From contig NZ_JAHBYD010000004.1 in NCBI RefSeq assembly GCF_019636135.1, positions 124,001 through 188,000 on the forward strand: 64,000 nucleotides of DNA, written 5' to 3'. The notes beneath the pieces were generated by a model that was not told the DNA's origin, ran no database searches, and saw nothing but the letters and a program-made list of their open reading frames with translations. Below are positions 50,801-59,532 of the stretch, piece after piece. A program made the position numbers and the translations under genes. The stretch comes from Phenylobacterium sp. GTDB taxonomy: Bacteria > Pseudomonadota > Alphaproteobacteria > Caulobacterales > Caulobacteraceae. How positions within the stretch are numbered: the stretch's first letter is position 1; each line of letters begins with the position of its first letter.

Positions 50801-51793
50801 TCACGCCACCTTCGCGCAGCCGACGCCGCAGCCGGCGTCGTCGGTCTCGATCTGCAGGGTGGCGTGGCCGATGCGGAAGCGTACCGCCAGTTCGGCGCTG
50901 GCGCTCTGCAGCAGGGCGTCGGCGCCGTCGTTGTTGGGCCGCAGCAGGTGGGCGGTCATGGCCGTCTCCGTGGTCGAGAGCGCCCAGACGTGGAGGTCGT
51001 GGACGCCTTCGACGCCGGGCAGGCCGGCGAGGTAGCCCCGCACGGCGTCGACGTCGATGCCGCGCGGCGCGGCGTCGAGCACAAGGTCGACCGAGTCGCG
51101 CAGGAGGCCCCAGGTGCCGAACACGATGACGGCGGCGATCAGGAGGCCCAGCGCCGGGTCGATCCAGAGAAGGCCCGTGCGGCTCATGGCGAAGGCGCCC
51201 ACCACCACGGCCAGCGAAACGCCGGCGTCGGCGGCCATGTGCAGGAAGGCGCCGCGGACGTTGAGGTCGGAATGGGCGCCGCGCATGAAGAGCAGGGCGG
51301 TGGCGCCGTTGATCACCACGCCTAGCGCCGCCGTCAGCATGACGAGGTCGGACTCCACCGGCGACGGCTGCAGGAGCCGGTGTACGGACTCCGAGGCGAT
51401 GGCGCCCACCGCGACCAGCAGCAGGACGGCGTTGGCGAGCGACGCCAGGATGGTGGCCTTGCGCATGCCGTAGGTGCGGCGGCCGGCGGGCGCCCGCCTG
51501 GCCAGGATCGTCGCGCCCCAGGCCAGCAGCAGCGACAGCACGTCCGAGAGGTTGTGGCCCGCGTCGGCCAGCAGCGACAGCGAGCCGGTCCAGAAGCCCA
51601 CGCCCGCCTCGGCGGCCACGAAGGCGGTGTTGAGGATCACGCCGATCGCGAAGGCGCGGCCCATGTCGGCGGGGGCGTGGTGGTGATGGTGGCCGTGCCC
51701 GTGGCGACCGTGGCCATGATCGTGCCCACCATGGTCGTGGGCGCCATGGTCATGGTCGTCGTGCGCGTGGCCGTGGTCGTGCTGGTGGGCCAT
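50801..51793 (-). CDS. Cation diffusion facilitator, zinc-type exporter
   Basis: A 330-residue CDF protein. The N terminus (3-39) is extremely His/Asp-rich (HDHGHAHDDHDHG and more), a cytoplasmic metal-binding tail. Six helices follow with the metal-site pairs ADAGHNLSD (helix two) and HMAADAG (helix five), and a C-terminal cytoplasmic domain with VEGVHDLHVWALS. The H-D/H-D pattern fits zinc (CzcD/ZitB). It exports zinc by proton exchange. It lies inside the lipid A group, perhaps by chance. Confidence 0.92.
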   Translation of the reverse strand: MAHQHDHGHAHDDHDHGAHDHGGHDHGHGRHGHGHHHHHAPADMGRAFAIGVILNTAFVAAEAGVGFWTGSLSLLADAGHNLSDVLSLLLAWGATILARRAPAGRRTYGMRKATILASLANAVLLLVAVGAIASESVHRLLQPSPVESDLVMLTAALGVVINGATALLFMRGAHSDLNVRGAFLHMAADAGVSLAVVVGAFAMSRTGLLWIDPALGLLIAAVIVFGTWGLLRDSVDLVLDAAPRGIDVDAVRGYLAGLPGVEGVHDLHVWALSTTETAMTAHLLRPNNDGADALLQSASAELAVRFRIGHATLQIETDDAGCGVGCAKVA

Positions 51794-51849
51794 CGGGCCT
51801 ATGTCTCACCGCCCGCCGGGGCGATCAATGCGATACCAAGTAACGGGGA

Positions 51850-52551
51850 TCAGCGGGCGGCCAGCGCCTCGGCCCTGCGCGTCGCCGCGGAAAGGCGCGC
51901 CGACCAGTCGGCGACCAGGGCGGCGATGGCGGCTTCGTCGGCGTCGGGCGGGACGAAGAGCGGGCCGTCCCAGACCACCGAACCGCGGCCGAACGGGGCG
52001 GCCCACATGACCTTGTCCCAGGTGCCCTGCATCTGCGCGGCCGGCGCGGCGGCGATGCCCATGAGGTAGACGGCCTGGCCCGAGCGCCTGGCGATCTGCA
52101 GCGAGCCGGCGGCGATCACCTCGTTCGGGCCGCGGGGACCGTCGGGCGTGACGACGAGGGCGCCGCCGCCGGCCACCCACTGGGTCGCCTCGCGGATGGC
52201 GGCGACGGCCTGGCGCGCCTTGGCGGCGTCGCCCTTCTTGGCGGACGAGACGCGGATGGCCGGGAAGCCCGACATGTCGAGGGCGCGGGCGATGAACTCG
52301 CCGTCGGCGCTGGGGGAGATCAGGGCCTTGGTGCGCTTCCTCCACCACTGCGGCGCGGTGGCGAGGCAGAGCGGGATGCGGCCGTGCCAGAAGAGCGCGA
52401 TGGCGCCCCTGCTGTCGTCCGCGAGGACGGGTTCGACGGCGTCCAGGTTCTCATGCGTCCAGCGCACGGTGCGCAGGATGAGCCGCAGGTAGGTCCCGAG
52501 CACCCAGCCGAGGAAGGCCTGGACGCCGTCCGAACGGAGCAGCTTCTTCAC
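51850..52551 (-). CDS. DUF374 lysophospholipid acyltransferase-family protein
   Basis: A 233-residue membrane-associated protein. After an N-terminal hydrophobic region (GVQAFLGWVLGTYLRLI), it has ALFWHGRIPLC, SPSADGEFIARAL, VTPDGPRGPNEVI and LMGIAAAPA, the motif blocks of DUF374, which is related to the glycerolipid and LpxL acyltransferases. The gene is commonly located near lipid A genes, as here between msbA-like and waaA-lpxK. The ATG overlaps the exporter stop in ATGA. The acyl acceptor is uncertain. Confidence 0.88.
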   Translation of the reverse strand: MKKLLRSDGVQAFLGWVLGTYLRLILRTVRWTHENLDAVEPVLADDSRGAIALFWHGRIPLCLATAPQWWRKRTKALISPSADGEFIARALDMSGFPAIRVSSAKKGDAAKARQAVAAIREATQWVAGGGALVVTPDGPRGPNEVIAAGSLQIARRSGQAVYLMGIAAAPAAQMQGTWDKVMWAAPFGRGSVVWDGPLFVPPDADEAAIAALVADWSARLSAATRRAEALAAR

Positions 52552-54338
52552 GCGGCGGGCTCCGCCTCCAGGTCCTGGCCCCCGAGATCCTGAGTCCGGG
52601 CCAGGCGGGCGTAGAGGCCGCGCTTCTTCACGAGCGCGCCGTGGTCGCCGGTCTCGACGATCCGGCCGCGGTCGACCACGTAGATGCGGTCGGCGCCGCG
52701 GACGGTGGAGAGGCGGTGGGCGATGAGCAGGGTGGTGCGGCCGGCCATGAGGCGCTTCAGCGCCGCCTGGACCTGCGCCTCGCTCTCGGTGTCGAGCGCG
52801 CTGGTGGCCTCGTCGAGCAGGAGGATGGGCGCGTCCTTCAGGAAGGCCCGCGCGATGGCGATCCGCTGGCGCTGGCCGCCCGAGAGGCGGGCCCCGGCCT
52901 CGCCGACGACGGTGTCGTAGCCGTCGGGCAGGGCGGCGATGAACCCGTGCGCCGCGGCGGCCCGGGCGGCGGCCTCGATCTCGGCCGGCGCGGCGTCGGG
53001 GCGGGCGTAGGCGATGTTGGCGCGGATGGTGTCGTCGAACAGGAACGGCTCCTGGGTGACCAGCGCGATCTGGTCGCGGAGCGAGGCGAGTGTGACCTCG
53101 CGCACGTCGGTCCCGTCCAGGGTCACGCGGCCGGCGCTGACGTCGTAGAAACGCGGGATGAGGTTGAGGATCGTGCTCTTGCCGCCGCCCGAGGGGCCGA
53201 CGAGCGCCACGGTCTCGCCGCGCCGCGCCTCGAGGTCGACTCCGCCCAGGGCCGGCGGGCCGTCGCCGCCGTACGAGAAGGCGACGCCTTCGAAGCGGAT
53301 GTGGCCCTCGGCGCGGGCGACGGGACGGGCGCCGGCCTGCTCGCGCACCTCGGGCTCGACGTCGAGGGCGGCGAAGAGGCGGCGCGCGGCCGACATCCCC
53401 TCGGCGAACACGGTCTGGAGGTTGGCGAGCTGGCGCAGCGCCTGGCTGGCCATGGTCAGCGCCGCGACGAAGGAGAAGAAGGCGCCGGCGTTCATCTCGC
53501 CCTGGGTCGAGCGCCAGCCGGCGTAGGCGAAGACGACGGCCACGATCAGCGTCATCAGGAGCTCAGTCGCGGGCGCGGCGCGGGCGCGGGCGTTGGCGCC
53601 CTTGGTCAGGTGCTTCTGGCGGCGGGCGACCACCTCGGCGACGCGGGCCTCCTCGTAGGCCTCTCGGTTCTCGATCTTCACGACGCGGACGCCGTCCAGG
53701 CTCTCCATGATCGCCGAGGAGAGGTTGGAGGTCTCGGCCATGGCGCCCTTGGCGGCCTTGGTCGTGCGCTTGGAGAAGCGGCGCATGATCCAGCCGGCGA
53801 CCGGCACGGCCAGCAGCAGCACGAGCGACAGCGCCCAGTCGTTGGCCACCATCACCAAGACCGCGCCGATGAAGACGAGCAGGTTCTGGGTGTAGTTCAC
53901 GACGCCCGAGGTGGCCGCCTCACGGATCAGGCCGGCGTCGTACAGCACCGAGGAGACATAGGCGCCGGAGTGCTGGCTGCGCAGGTGCGCGAGGTCGGCG
54001 CGGACCAGCTTGCCGAAGAGCTGCACCTGCACGTCGCCGACGACGGCGTTGCCGATGTGGTTGACCAGCGTGGCCTGGACGATCTGGGCGACGGTGCGGG
54101 CGACGGCCAGGGCGGCGATGGTCAGCGGAATCCAGAGCAGCGCGCCGGCCTTGTGGAAGACCAGGAGGTCGTTGGTGGCCGGCTCGATGATGCGGACCAG
54201 TTCGGCCGAGCAGTAGGCCACGACCACGGCGGCCAGCATGGCCACGGTCCAGCCCCGCCAGCGCGGCGCCATGTAGCGCTGCGCCACCCGCGCCACGACC
54301 GCGCGGGCGCCAAGCTCCGGCGGTGCGGGGGCGCTCAT
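52548..54338 (-). CDS. ABC transporter, MsbA-like lipid exporter
   Basis: A 596-residue half-transporter. Six helices in about 30-320, then a nucleotide-binding domain with Walker A GPSGGGKST (about 392-400), Q-loop TQEPFLFDD, signature LSGGQRQRIAIA, Walker B ILLLDEATSALD and switch AHRLSTV. The neighbouring DUF374, WaaA and LpxK genes support lipid A core flipping, hence MsbA. It is first in the minus-strand group, and the 271-base gap ahead of it holds an orphan PEP-CTERM tail and a repeat fragment. Confidence 0.9.
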   Translation of the reverse strand: MSAPAPPELGARAVVARVAQRYMAPRWRGWTVAMLAAVVVAYCSAELVRIIEPATNDLLVFHKAGALLWIPLTIAALAVARTVAQIVQATLVNHIGNAVVGDVQVQLFGKLVRADLAHLRSQHSGAYVSSVLYDAGLIREAATSGVVNYTQNLLVFIGAVLVMVANDWALSLVLLLAVPVAGWIMRRFSKRTTKAAKGAMAETSNLSSAIMESLDGVRVVKIENREAYEEARVAEVVARRQKHLTKGANARARAAPATELLMTLIVAVVFAYAGWRSTQGEMNAGAFFSFVAALTMASQALRQLANLQTVFAEGMSAARRLFAALDVEPEVREQAGARPVARAEGHIRFEGVAFSYGGDGPPALGGVDLEARRGETVALVGPSGGGKSTILNLIPRFYDVSAGRVTLDGTDVREVTLASLRDQIALVTQEPFLFDDTIRANIAYARPDAAPAEIEAAARAAAAHGFIAALPDGYDTVVGEAGARLSGGQRQRIAIARAFLKDAPILLLDEATSALDTESEAQVQAALKRLMAGRTTLLIAHRLSTVRGADRIYVVDRGRIVETGDHGALVKKRGLYARLARTQDLGGQDLEAEPAA

Positions 54339-54410
54339 GGGGCTGGGGTCGGATGTTGCGCGGGCGGTGTCAAGCGGGCGCCGCCCCGCGCGCTGTGAGC
54401 GCTCTCGGAT

Positions 54411-54441
54411 TCAACCGCGGAGATCACAGGGAGACGTGGAG
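54411..54441. repeat. Partial copy of the AACCGCGGAGATC repeat
   Basis: TCAACCGCGGAGATCACAGG followed by GAGACGTGGAG is a half copy of the motif that appears as opposed arms in the elements at 29591-29922 and 55300-55517. No partner arm is visible here. It sits directly ahead of the orphan PEP-CTERM tail. Confidence 0.6.
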
Positions 54442-54469
54442 GGCGAGACGGCGCCCTCTTTGCGGCGGC

Positions 54470-54565
54470 GTGCCCGAGCCGGGCGTCTGGGCGCTGATGC
54501 TGCTGGGCTTCGGCGCGGCGGGCGCGGGGCTGCGCCGAAACCGCGCGGCGGCGGCTCGGGCCTGA
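54470..54565 (+). pseudogene. Orphan PEP-CTERM sorting tail
   Basis: The last 31 codons of an open frame read VPEPGVWALMLLGFGAAGAG then LRRNRAAAARA and stop. This is a complete PEP-CTERM anchor: V-P-E-P motif, a hydrophobic helix, and an Arg-rich end. The frame upstream reaches back only to an ATG at 54323 and contains no signal peptide or folded domain, with a repeat fragment about 30 bases ahead of the tail. The body of the parent gene is therefore missing, probably through deletion or repeat insertion. There is no sign that it is expressed. Confidence 0.65.
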
Positions 54566-54609
54566 GGCCCGCGCTTCCGCTCCGGCGCGTCTGGCCCTAT
54601 CTGGGGCCG

Positions 54610-55293
54610 ATGACGGACGCTCCCGCCGACGACCGCTTCGACCTTTCCACGCCGGCCGGGCGGACGAGGGCGTATCTGGATTACCTCTGGAACGACCATG
54701 CCTATCTGCGGCTGGGGTTCTCGAACGCGCACTGGATCAGCGAGGAGCTGGTGCGGGCGAACCAGCCGTGGCCGCATCAGATCGCGGCGTGGAAGGGCCG
54801 GGGGATCCGGACGATCGTGAACCTGAGGGGCGGGTTCGACGCCAGCTTCCACGCGCTGGAGAAGGACGCCTGCGCGCGGCTGGGACTGAACTTCGTCAAT
54901 TTCACCATCACCTCGCGGGAGGTTCCGTCGCGGGATCGGGTGCTGGGGGCGAAGCGGCTGTTCGAGACGCTGGAATATCCGGCGCTGATGCACTGCAAGT
55001 CCGGCGCGGACCGGGCGGGCGTCATGAGCGTGCTCTACATGCACTTCCGGAAGGGCAAGACGATCCGCGAGGCGCTGGAGCAGCTCTCCTTCAGGTACCT
55101 GCACATCCGGCACGGCAAGACCGGAGTCCTGGACTACACCTTCGCCCGCTACCTGACCGAGGGCGAGCCGGCGGGGATGAGCTTCCTCGAGTGGGTCGAG
55201 AGCCCGATGTACGACCCGGCCGGCATGAAGGCCGACTTCCGCACCAACATGTGGGGGAACGCGCTGGTGGATGGCGTGCTGCGGCGGGAGTAG
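54610..55293 (+). CDS. Tyrosine/dual-specificity-type protein phosphatase
   Basis: A 227-residue protein with the cysteine phosphatase P-loop HCKSGADRAG, C129-x5-R135, in MHCKSGADRAGVMSVLY. Ahead of it are IRTIVNLRGG and FVNFTITSREVPSRD, which fit the DSP/atypical tyrosine phosphatase fold; the general acid loop is probably TSREVPSRD. The ATG at 54610 follows the orphan PEP-CTERM tail by 44 bases. Substrate unknown; bacterial relatives act on protein tyrosine, phosphoinositides or glycan-related phosphates. Confidence 0.85.
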   Translation: MTDAPADDRFDLSTPAGRTRAYLDYLWNDHAYLRLGFSNAHWISEELVRANQPWPHQIAAWKGRGIRTIVNLRGGFDASFHALEKDACARLGLNFVNFTITSREVPSRDRVLGAKRLFETLEYPALMHCKSGADRAGVMSVLYMHFRKGKTIREALEQLSFRYLHIRHGKTGVLDYTFARYLTEGEPAGMSFLEWVESPMYDPAGMKADFRTNMWGNALVDGVLRRE

Positions 55294-55299
55294 GGCGTC

Positions 55300-55517
55300 G
55301 TTCCTCCCCGTCGGTCCCCGAAGGGGCGGGGCGGTGGCATATGGATGCGGGCGGCCGAAAGGCCGTCAGTCAAACCGCGGAGATCGCGGAGATACGCGGA
55401 GGATTCCGGTGGATCCGCGAGCTCTCTGCGTATCTCTGCGATCTCTGCGGTTCATGAATCGGGCGGACGAGCCGCCCACAAACCGTATGTGATTGCCCTG
55501 CCCGAAGGGGGAGGAAC
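55300..55517. repeat. Nested inverted repeat with CATATG-type arms
   Basis: The gap between the phosphatase and trxA consists of an inverted element. Outer arms are GTTCCTCCCC (from 55300) and GGGGAGGAAC (to 55517). Inside, CATATGGATGCGGGCGGCCG (from 55338) and AACCGCGGAGATCGCGGAGA face GATCTCTGCGGTTCATG and CGTATG (to 55489). The left inner arm is nearly identical over about 60 bases to the arm beginning at 29600, so this is a second copy of that element with a different centre and different outer arms. Confidence 0.85.
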
Positions 55518-55521
55518 CGGC

Positions 55522-55857
55522 TCAGGCGGCGGCGGCGACGCCGGCTTCGGCCAGCCACTCCAGGATCTTCTGCTTGGGCATGGCGCCGACCTTCATCGAG
55601 GCCATCTGGCCGCCCTTGAACAGCATCATGGTGGGGATGCCGCGCACGCCGTAGCGCGACGGCGTGGTCGGGCTCTGCTCGATGTCGAGCTTGGCGATCT
55701 TCACCTGGCCGGCCAGCTCGTCGGAGAGCTGCTCCAGCGCGGGCGCGATCTGCTTGCAGGGGCCGCACCACTCGGCCCAGAAGTCGACCAGGACGGGCGT
55801 CTCGGACGCCAGCACGTCGGCCTGGAAGGATTCGTCGGTGACCTTCACGGTGCTCAT
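55522..55857 (-). CDS. trxA: Thioredoxin
   Basis: A 111-residue thioredoxin with the active site W30-C31-G-P-C34, the buried aspartate in VLVDFWAEWC, the cis-proline in GIPTMMLF and a C-terminal helix. Length is standard. AGGAG eight bases before the ATG fixes the start; longer readings are unconserved. It reduces protein disulfides in the cytoplasm. It is the gene after addA on the same strand, with 101 bases between. Confidence 0.97.
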   Translation of the reverse strand: MSTVKVTDESFQADVLASETPVLVDFWAEWCGPCKQIAPALEQLSDELAGQVKIAKLDIEQSPTTPSRYGVRGIPTMMLFKGGQMASMKVGAMPKQKILEWLAEAGVAAAA

Positions 55858-55958
55858 CGAAAAACTCCTGTGGCGCGGGTCTCGCCTGCGCCGCTTTAGG
55901 GGCAACGCGCGGCACGCGCCTTCCTGATCCGCCGATGTAGGCGGACCCCCGCAACGTA

Positions 55959-58900
55959 TCAACCGTCACGGGCGAGGTCAGCAAGCGTCCGGGCGATCAG
56001 GTTTTCTGGAACCGGCATCAGCTTCGGGCCGTCGGTCCAGACGATGGCGGCCTCGATCCGGCGGCCCGGGAAGACCTCGGCGAGGACGGCGGCGTAGAGA
56101 GCCATCTGGCGCAGGTAGGCGGGATCGGCGGCCTCGATCGTGTCGGGCGAGGGGCGGTTGGTCTTGAAGTCCACGACCAGCACACGGCCGGGCAGGACGA
56201 CGAGGCGGTCGATGCGGCCCGAGATGCGCAAGCCGGGCGGCAGGCTCGCGGCGGTCCCGGCGACGGCGACCTCGGGGCGCGAGCCCGGGCCGAACACCTC
56301 GGCGAAGCGGGGGTCCTGCAGCACGGTCAGCGCGGCGGCGGCCATTTCCGCGCGCTGGCCGGGCGTGAGGTCGCGCTCGCGGGCCAGGAGGTCGGCGGCG
56401 CCCCTGGCCCACGCGGCGGGCGCGATGTCGGGCAGGAGCTGCAGCAGGCGGTGGATCAGGTCGCCGCGGCGGAAGCGGCCGAGGCCGGCGCTCTCGGCCA
56501 GCGGCGAGGCGGCCGCGGCGGCCGCGCCCTCGCCCAGGTCGGACGGCGAGGCGTAGCGGGCGTAGGCCTCGGCCCTGGCGGGCGTTCCGGCCCAGGACGG
56601 CAGGGCCAGGCGGACGGCTTCCCCGGGCGGCCGGGCGCGGACGCGCTGCGGGTCGGGGCCGTAGCGGCGGAAGCGGGCGCCGTCGGGGTGTTCGAGCTCG
56701 CGGACGTCGCCTTCGATCCCGGCGTGGCTCAGCGCGTCGCGCACGGCGCCCCACCAGCCCGCAAGCGTCTCGGGGTTCGTCCGCTCGGCGCGGCGTCCGC
56801 AGAGCACGAGCCGGTCGCGGGCGCGGGTGAGGGCCACGTAGAGCAGGCGGTAGGCTTCCGCGTCTTCGCGGTCGCGACGCAACCTGCGGGCGTCGGAGGT
56901 CGCCGGACAGTCGTTTGCCGACCGCGCGCTCCAGAGGAAGCCGACGCCCTCGGCGCCGCGGTCGACGCGCAGCAGGGGCGAGCCGCGGGAGGTGTTCGCA
57001 AGGTTGGTCTCGGGCAGGAAGACGATGGGCGCCTCGAGGCCCTTGGCGCCGTGGGCGGTCATCACCCGGACCTCGGCCTTCGCGCCCTCCATCTCGCGCT
57101 TCACGACGATCTCCAGGCCCGAGAGCTCGTCGGCCAGGCTTTCGAGGTCGTGGGCGCCGCGGTCCTCGGCGGCCAGCGCCTGGTTCAGGAACTCGTCCAG
57201 CGCGTCGCGGGCCTCCGGGCCGAGGCGGGTCAGCAGGCGCTGGCGCATCGAGCGGCCGTCGGTCCCGACGTGCTCGACCAGGCGGACGAAGAACTCGAAC
57301 GGCCGCGCCGTCTTCGCCGTGTCGAGGGCGAGGCGGAGGAAACGCGCGGCGTCGCGCCAGAGCGCGGTCTCGTCGGCGCGGTCGCGCAGCGTGCGCCAGA
57401 GCCGCCCTTCGCGGCCGTGGGCCAGGGCGTAGAGGCTGTCGTCGTCGAGGCCGCAGAAGGGGCTCTTGAGCAGGCCGGCCAGCGTCAGGTCGTCGCCGGG
57501 GAAGAGGGCGAAGCGGGCCAGCGCCAGCAGGTCGTCGAAGATGATGTGGTTGGAGAGCGAGAGCCGGTCGGCGCCGGCCACGGGCAGGTCCGCCTGCTTC
57601 AGGGCCCGCAGGATCTCCTCGAACAGCGCGCCGCGGCGGCGGACCAGGATCAGCACGTCGCCGGCGTGGGCGGGGCGCAGCCTGAGCGTCTCCTTGTCGT
57701 GGACCGCTTCGCCGCGGGCGATCAGGCCCTTGATCTCGGCGGCGATGCGGCGCGCGAGCTTCTTGTTCCCGCTGTCGCGGGGCTCGACGTCGAGCGGCAG
57801 GTCCCAGGCGCCCTGGTCCTGCGGGCCGGGATCGACCTCCATCTCCCAGAGGTCGACGCAGCCGGCGTGCGCGCGGCGCGGCGGGGCGATCTCGTGGACG
57901 ACCGCGTCGCCGGGCTGGATCGCGGCGTTGAGGTGGGCGGGCGTGAAGACGGCGTCGACGAAGCCCAGCACCTGGGGCGTCGAGCGCCAGGACTCCAGCA
58001 GGTCGATGCGCCGGACGCGGTGGTCGGTGTCGGCGACGCGGGCGGAGTAGGCCTCGAAGCGCTCGGCCAGCAGTTCGGGCCGGGCGCCCTGGAACGAGTA
58101 GATCGACTGCTTGCGGTCGCCGACGACGAAGACTCCCCGGTCGAGCTTCCGGGCGGGCCGGCCGCCGGCGCCGGCGAAGAAGTCCTCGGTCAGCGCATCG
58201 ACGATGGCCCACTGCTCGGGGGCGGTGTCCTGCGCCTCGTCCAGCAGGATGTGGTCGACGCCGCCGTCCAGCTTGTAGAGCACCCAGGCGGCGGCCGGCC
58301 GGTCGCGCAACAGGGCGCAGGTCTTCTCCACGAGGTCGGCGAAGTCGAGCGCGCCCGAGGCGTCCTTCTCGATGCGGTAGGCCTCCAGATAGGCGTGGGC
58401 GAGGCTCAGCGCATCGACGCTGTCGCGGCCGACCTGGGCGGCGCGCAGGCGTTCGCGGACGTTGTGCAGGCGCGCCTGCTCCTCCAGCAGGAAGGCCTTC
58501 AACTCGGGCTCGGCGCGCAGCAGCCTGGCGGTCTCGACCCATTTCCGCGGCTCGTCCTTCTGGGTGAAGAAGAGGTCGACGGCGTCCGCCAGGCTCGGAT
58601 CGGCGGCGTTCGCGAGCGCGTCCAGGATCGCGGCGCGTTCACCGTCCTGCTTGCCGCCGGCGCGCAGCGCCTCGGCGCAGCGGCGGTAGAGGCCGCGGTC
58701 GATCCCGGCCATGGCGCCGCGGGCCAGAGCCTCCGGGTCGGTGTCGGGCGCGATGTCCACCGTCCGCCAGACCCAGTCGACCGCGCCCGCCAGGCCGCCG
58801 CGGTCGAAGAATTCGCGGAGCGCCCCGCGCCGGGTCTCGAACTCGGCGAACATGGCCTGGAAGCGGCGGAAGTCGAGCGAGACCGCGAGGCGGCCGTAGG

Positions 58901-59453
58901 CGTCGGCCAGCGGGCCGGGGATGTTCAGCACGTGGTGCGCGACGGCCTTGCGCGCGGCGGCGGCGACCGCGGCGGCGGCGGCCTCGTCCATCACGCGGAA
59001 GCCGGGCGGGACGCCGGCCTCCAGCGGGAAGCGCTTCAGCACCTTCTCGCAGAAGGCGTGGATGGTCTGGATCTTCAGGCCGCCGGGCGTCTCCAGGGCG
59101 GCGGCGAACAGGCCGCGGGCCTCCGACAGGTCCTGGTGGTCGAAGCTGGCGGGGGCGCGGGACCGCAGCTTACCCAGCGCGTCGCGCAGGTCGGCGTCGC
59201 TGGCCACGGACCAGCCGCCCAGGCGCTCGTAGAGCCGGCGCTGCATCTCGGACGCGGCGGCCTTGGTGTAGGTGACGCAGAGGATCGTCTCGGGCCTGGC
59301 CTTGGCCAGCAGCAGGCGCGCCACCCGGTCGATGAGCGTCTTGGTCTTGCCCGAGCCGGCGTTGGCGGTGACGAAGACCGAGATCGTCGGGTCGGCCGCC
59401 TCCTCCTGGGCATGGCGCGCCTCGCCGCGGCTGAAGAGGTCCACGAGGGTCAT
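55959..59453 (-). CDS. addA: AddA helicase-nuclease subunit
   Basis: An 1164-residue UvrD-like helicase with a C-terminal nuclease. Walker A ANAGSGKT (30-37), LCVTYTKAAASEM (motif Ia), LLDEAQDTAPEQW (motif II), VFVVGDRKQSIYSFQGA (motif III), VMTAHGAKGLEAPIV (motif V), LLYVALTRARDRLVL (motif VI), and the RecB-type nuclease motif VDFKTNRP (about 1092-1099) with the catalytic Asp and Lys. With AddB it resects double-strand breaks for RecA. A palindromic repeat separates it from addB. Confidence 0.95.
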   Translation of the reverse strand: MTLVDLFSRGEARHAQEEAADPTISVFVTANAGSGKTKTLIDRVARLLLAKARPETILCVTYTKAAASEMQRRLYERLGGWSVASDADLRDALGKLRSRAPASFDHQDLSEARGLFAAALETPGGLKIQTIHAFCEKVLKRFPLEAGVPPGFRVMDEAAAAAVAAAARKAVAHHVLNIPGPLADAYGRLAVSLDFRRFQAMFAEFETRRGALREFFDRGGLAGAVDWVWRTVDIAPDTDPEALARGAMAGIDRGLYRRCAEALRAGGKQDGERAAILDALANAADPSLADAVDLFFTQKDEPRKWVETARLLRAEPELKAFLLEEQARLHNVRERLRAAQVGRDSVDALSLAHAYLEAYRIEKDASGALDFADLVEKTCALLRDRPAAAWVLYKLDGGVDHILLDEAQDTAPEQWAIVDALTEDFFAGAGGRPARKLDRGVFVVGDRKQSIYSFQGARPELLAERFEAYSARVADTDHRVRRIDLLESWRSTPQVLGFVDAVFTPAHLNAAIQPGDAVVHEIAPPRRAHAGCVDLWEMEVDPGPQDQGAWDLPLDVEPRDSGNKKLARRIAAEIKGLIARGEAVHDKETLRLRPAHAGDVLILVRRRGALFEEILRALKQADLPVAGADRLSLSNHIIFDDLLALARFALFPGDDLTLAGLLKSPFCGLDDDSLYALAHGREGRLWRTLRDRADETALWRDAARFLRLALDTAKTARPFEFFVRLVEHVGTDGRSMRQRLLTRLGPEARDALDEFLNQALAAEDRGAHDLESLADELSGLEIVVKREMEGAKAEVRVMTAHGAKGLEAPIVFLPETNLANTSRGSPLLRVDRGAEGVGFLWSARSANDCPATSDARRLRRDREDAEAYRLLYVALTRARDRLVLCGRRAERTNPETLAGWWGAVRDALSHAGIEGDVRELEHPDGARFRRYGPDPQRVRARPPGEAVRLALPSWAGTPARAEAYARYASPSDLGEGAAAAAASPLAESAGLGRFRRGDLIHRLLQLLPDIAPAAWARGAADLLARERDLTPGQRAEMAAAALTVLQDPRFAEVFGPGSRPEVAVAGTAASLPPGLRISGRIDRLVVLPGRVLVVDFKTNRPSPDTIEAADPAYLRQMALYAAVLAEVFPGRRIEAAIVWTDGPKLMPVPENLIARTLADLARDG

Positions 59454-59532
59454 CCTGCTTCGCTCCTGGCGGGGCTTCGCAGGATCGATCCTCCGCAGGC
59501 GCCCAGTCCTCCGAAGCCTTGGCGAAGGAGGG
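59454..59532. repeat. Short intergenic palindromic repeat, CTTCGCTCC family (copy 2)
   Basis: The gap between addB and addA begins CATCCTGCTTCGCTCCTGGC and continues with GGGGCTTCGCAGGATCGATC, ending TCCGAAGCCTTGGCGAAGGA, GGGTCA. The start and end blocks match the copy at 50735-50800 in motif and order with different internal bases. It interrupts an otherwise tightly packed recombination operon and may form a processing or partial termination hairpin in the transcript. Confidence 0.8.
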
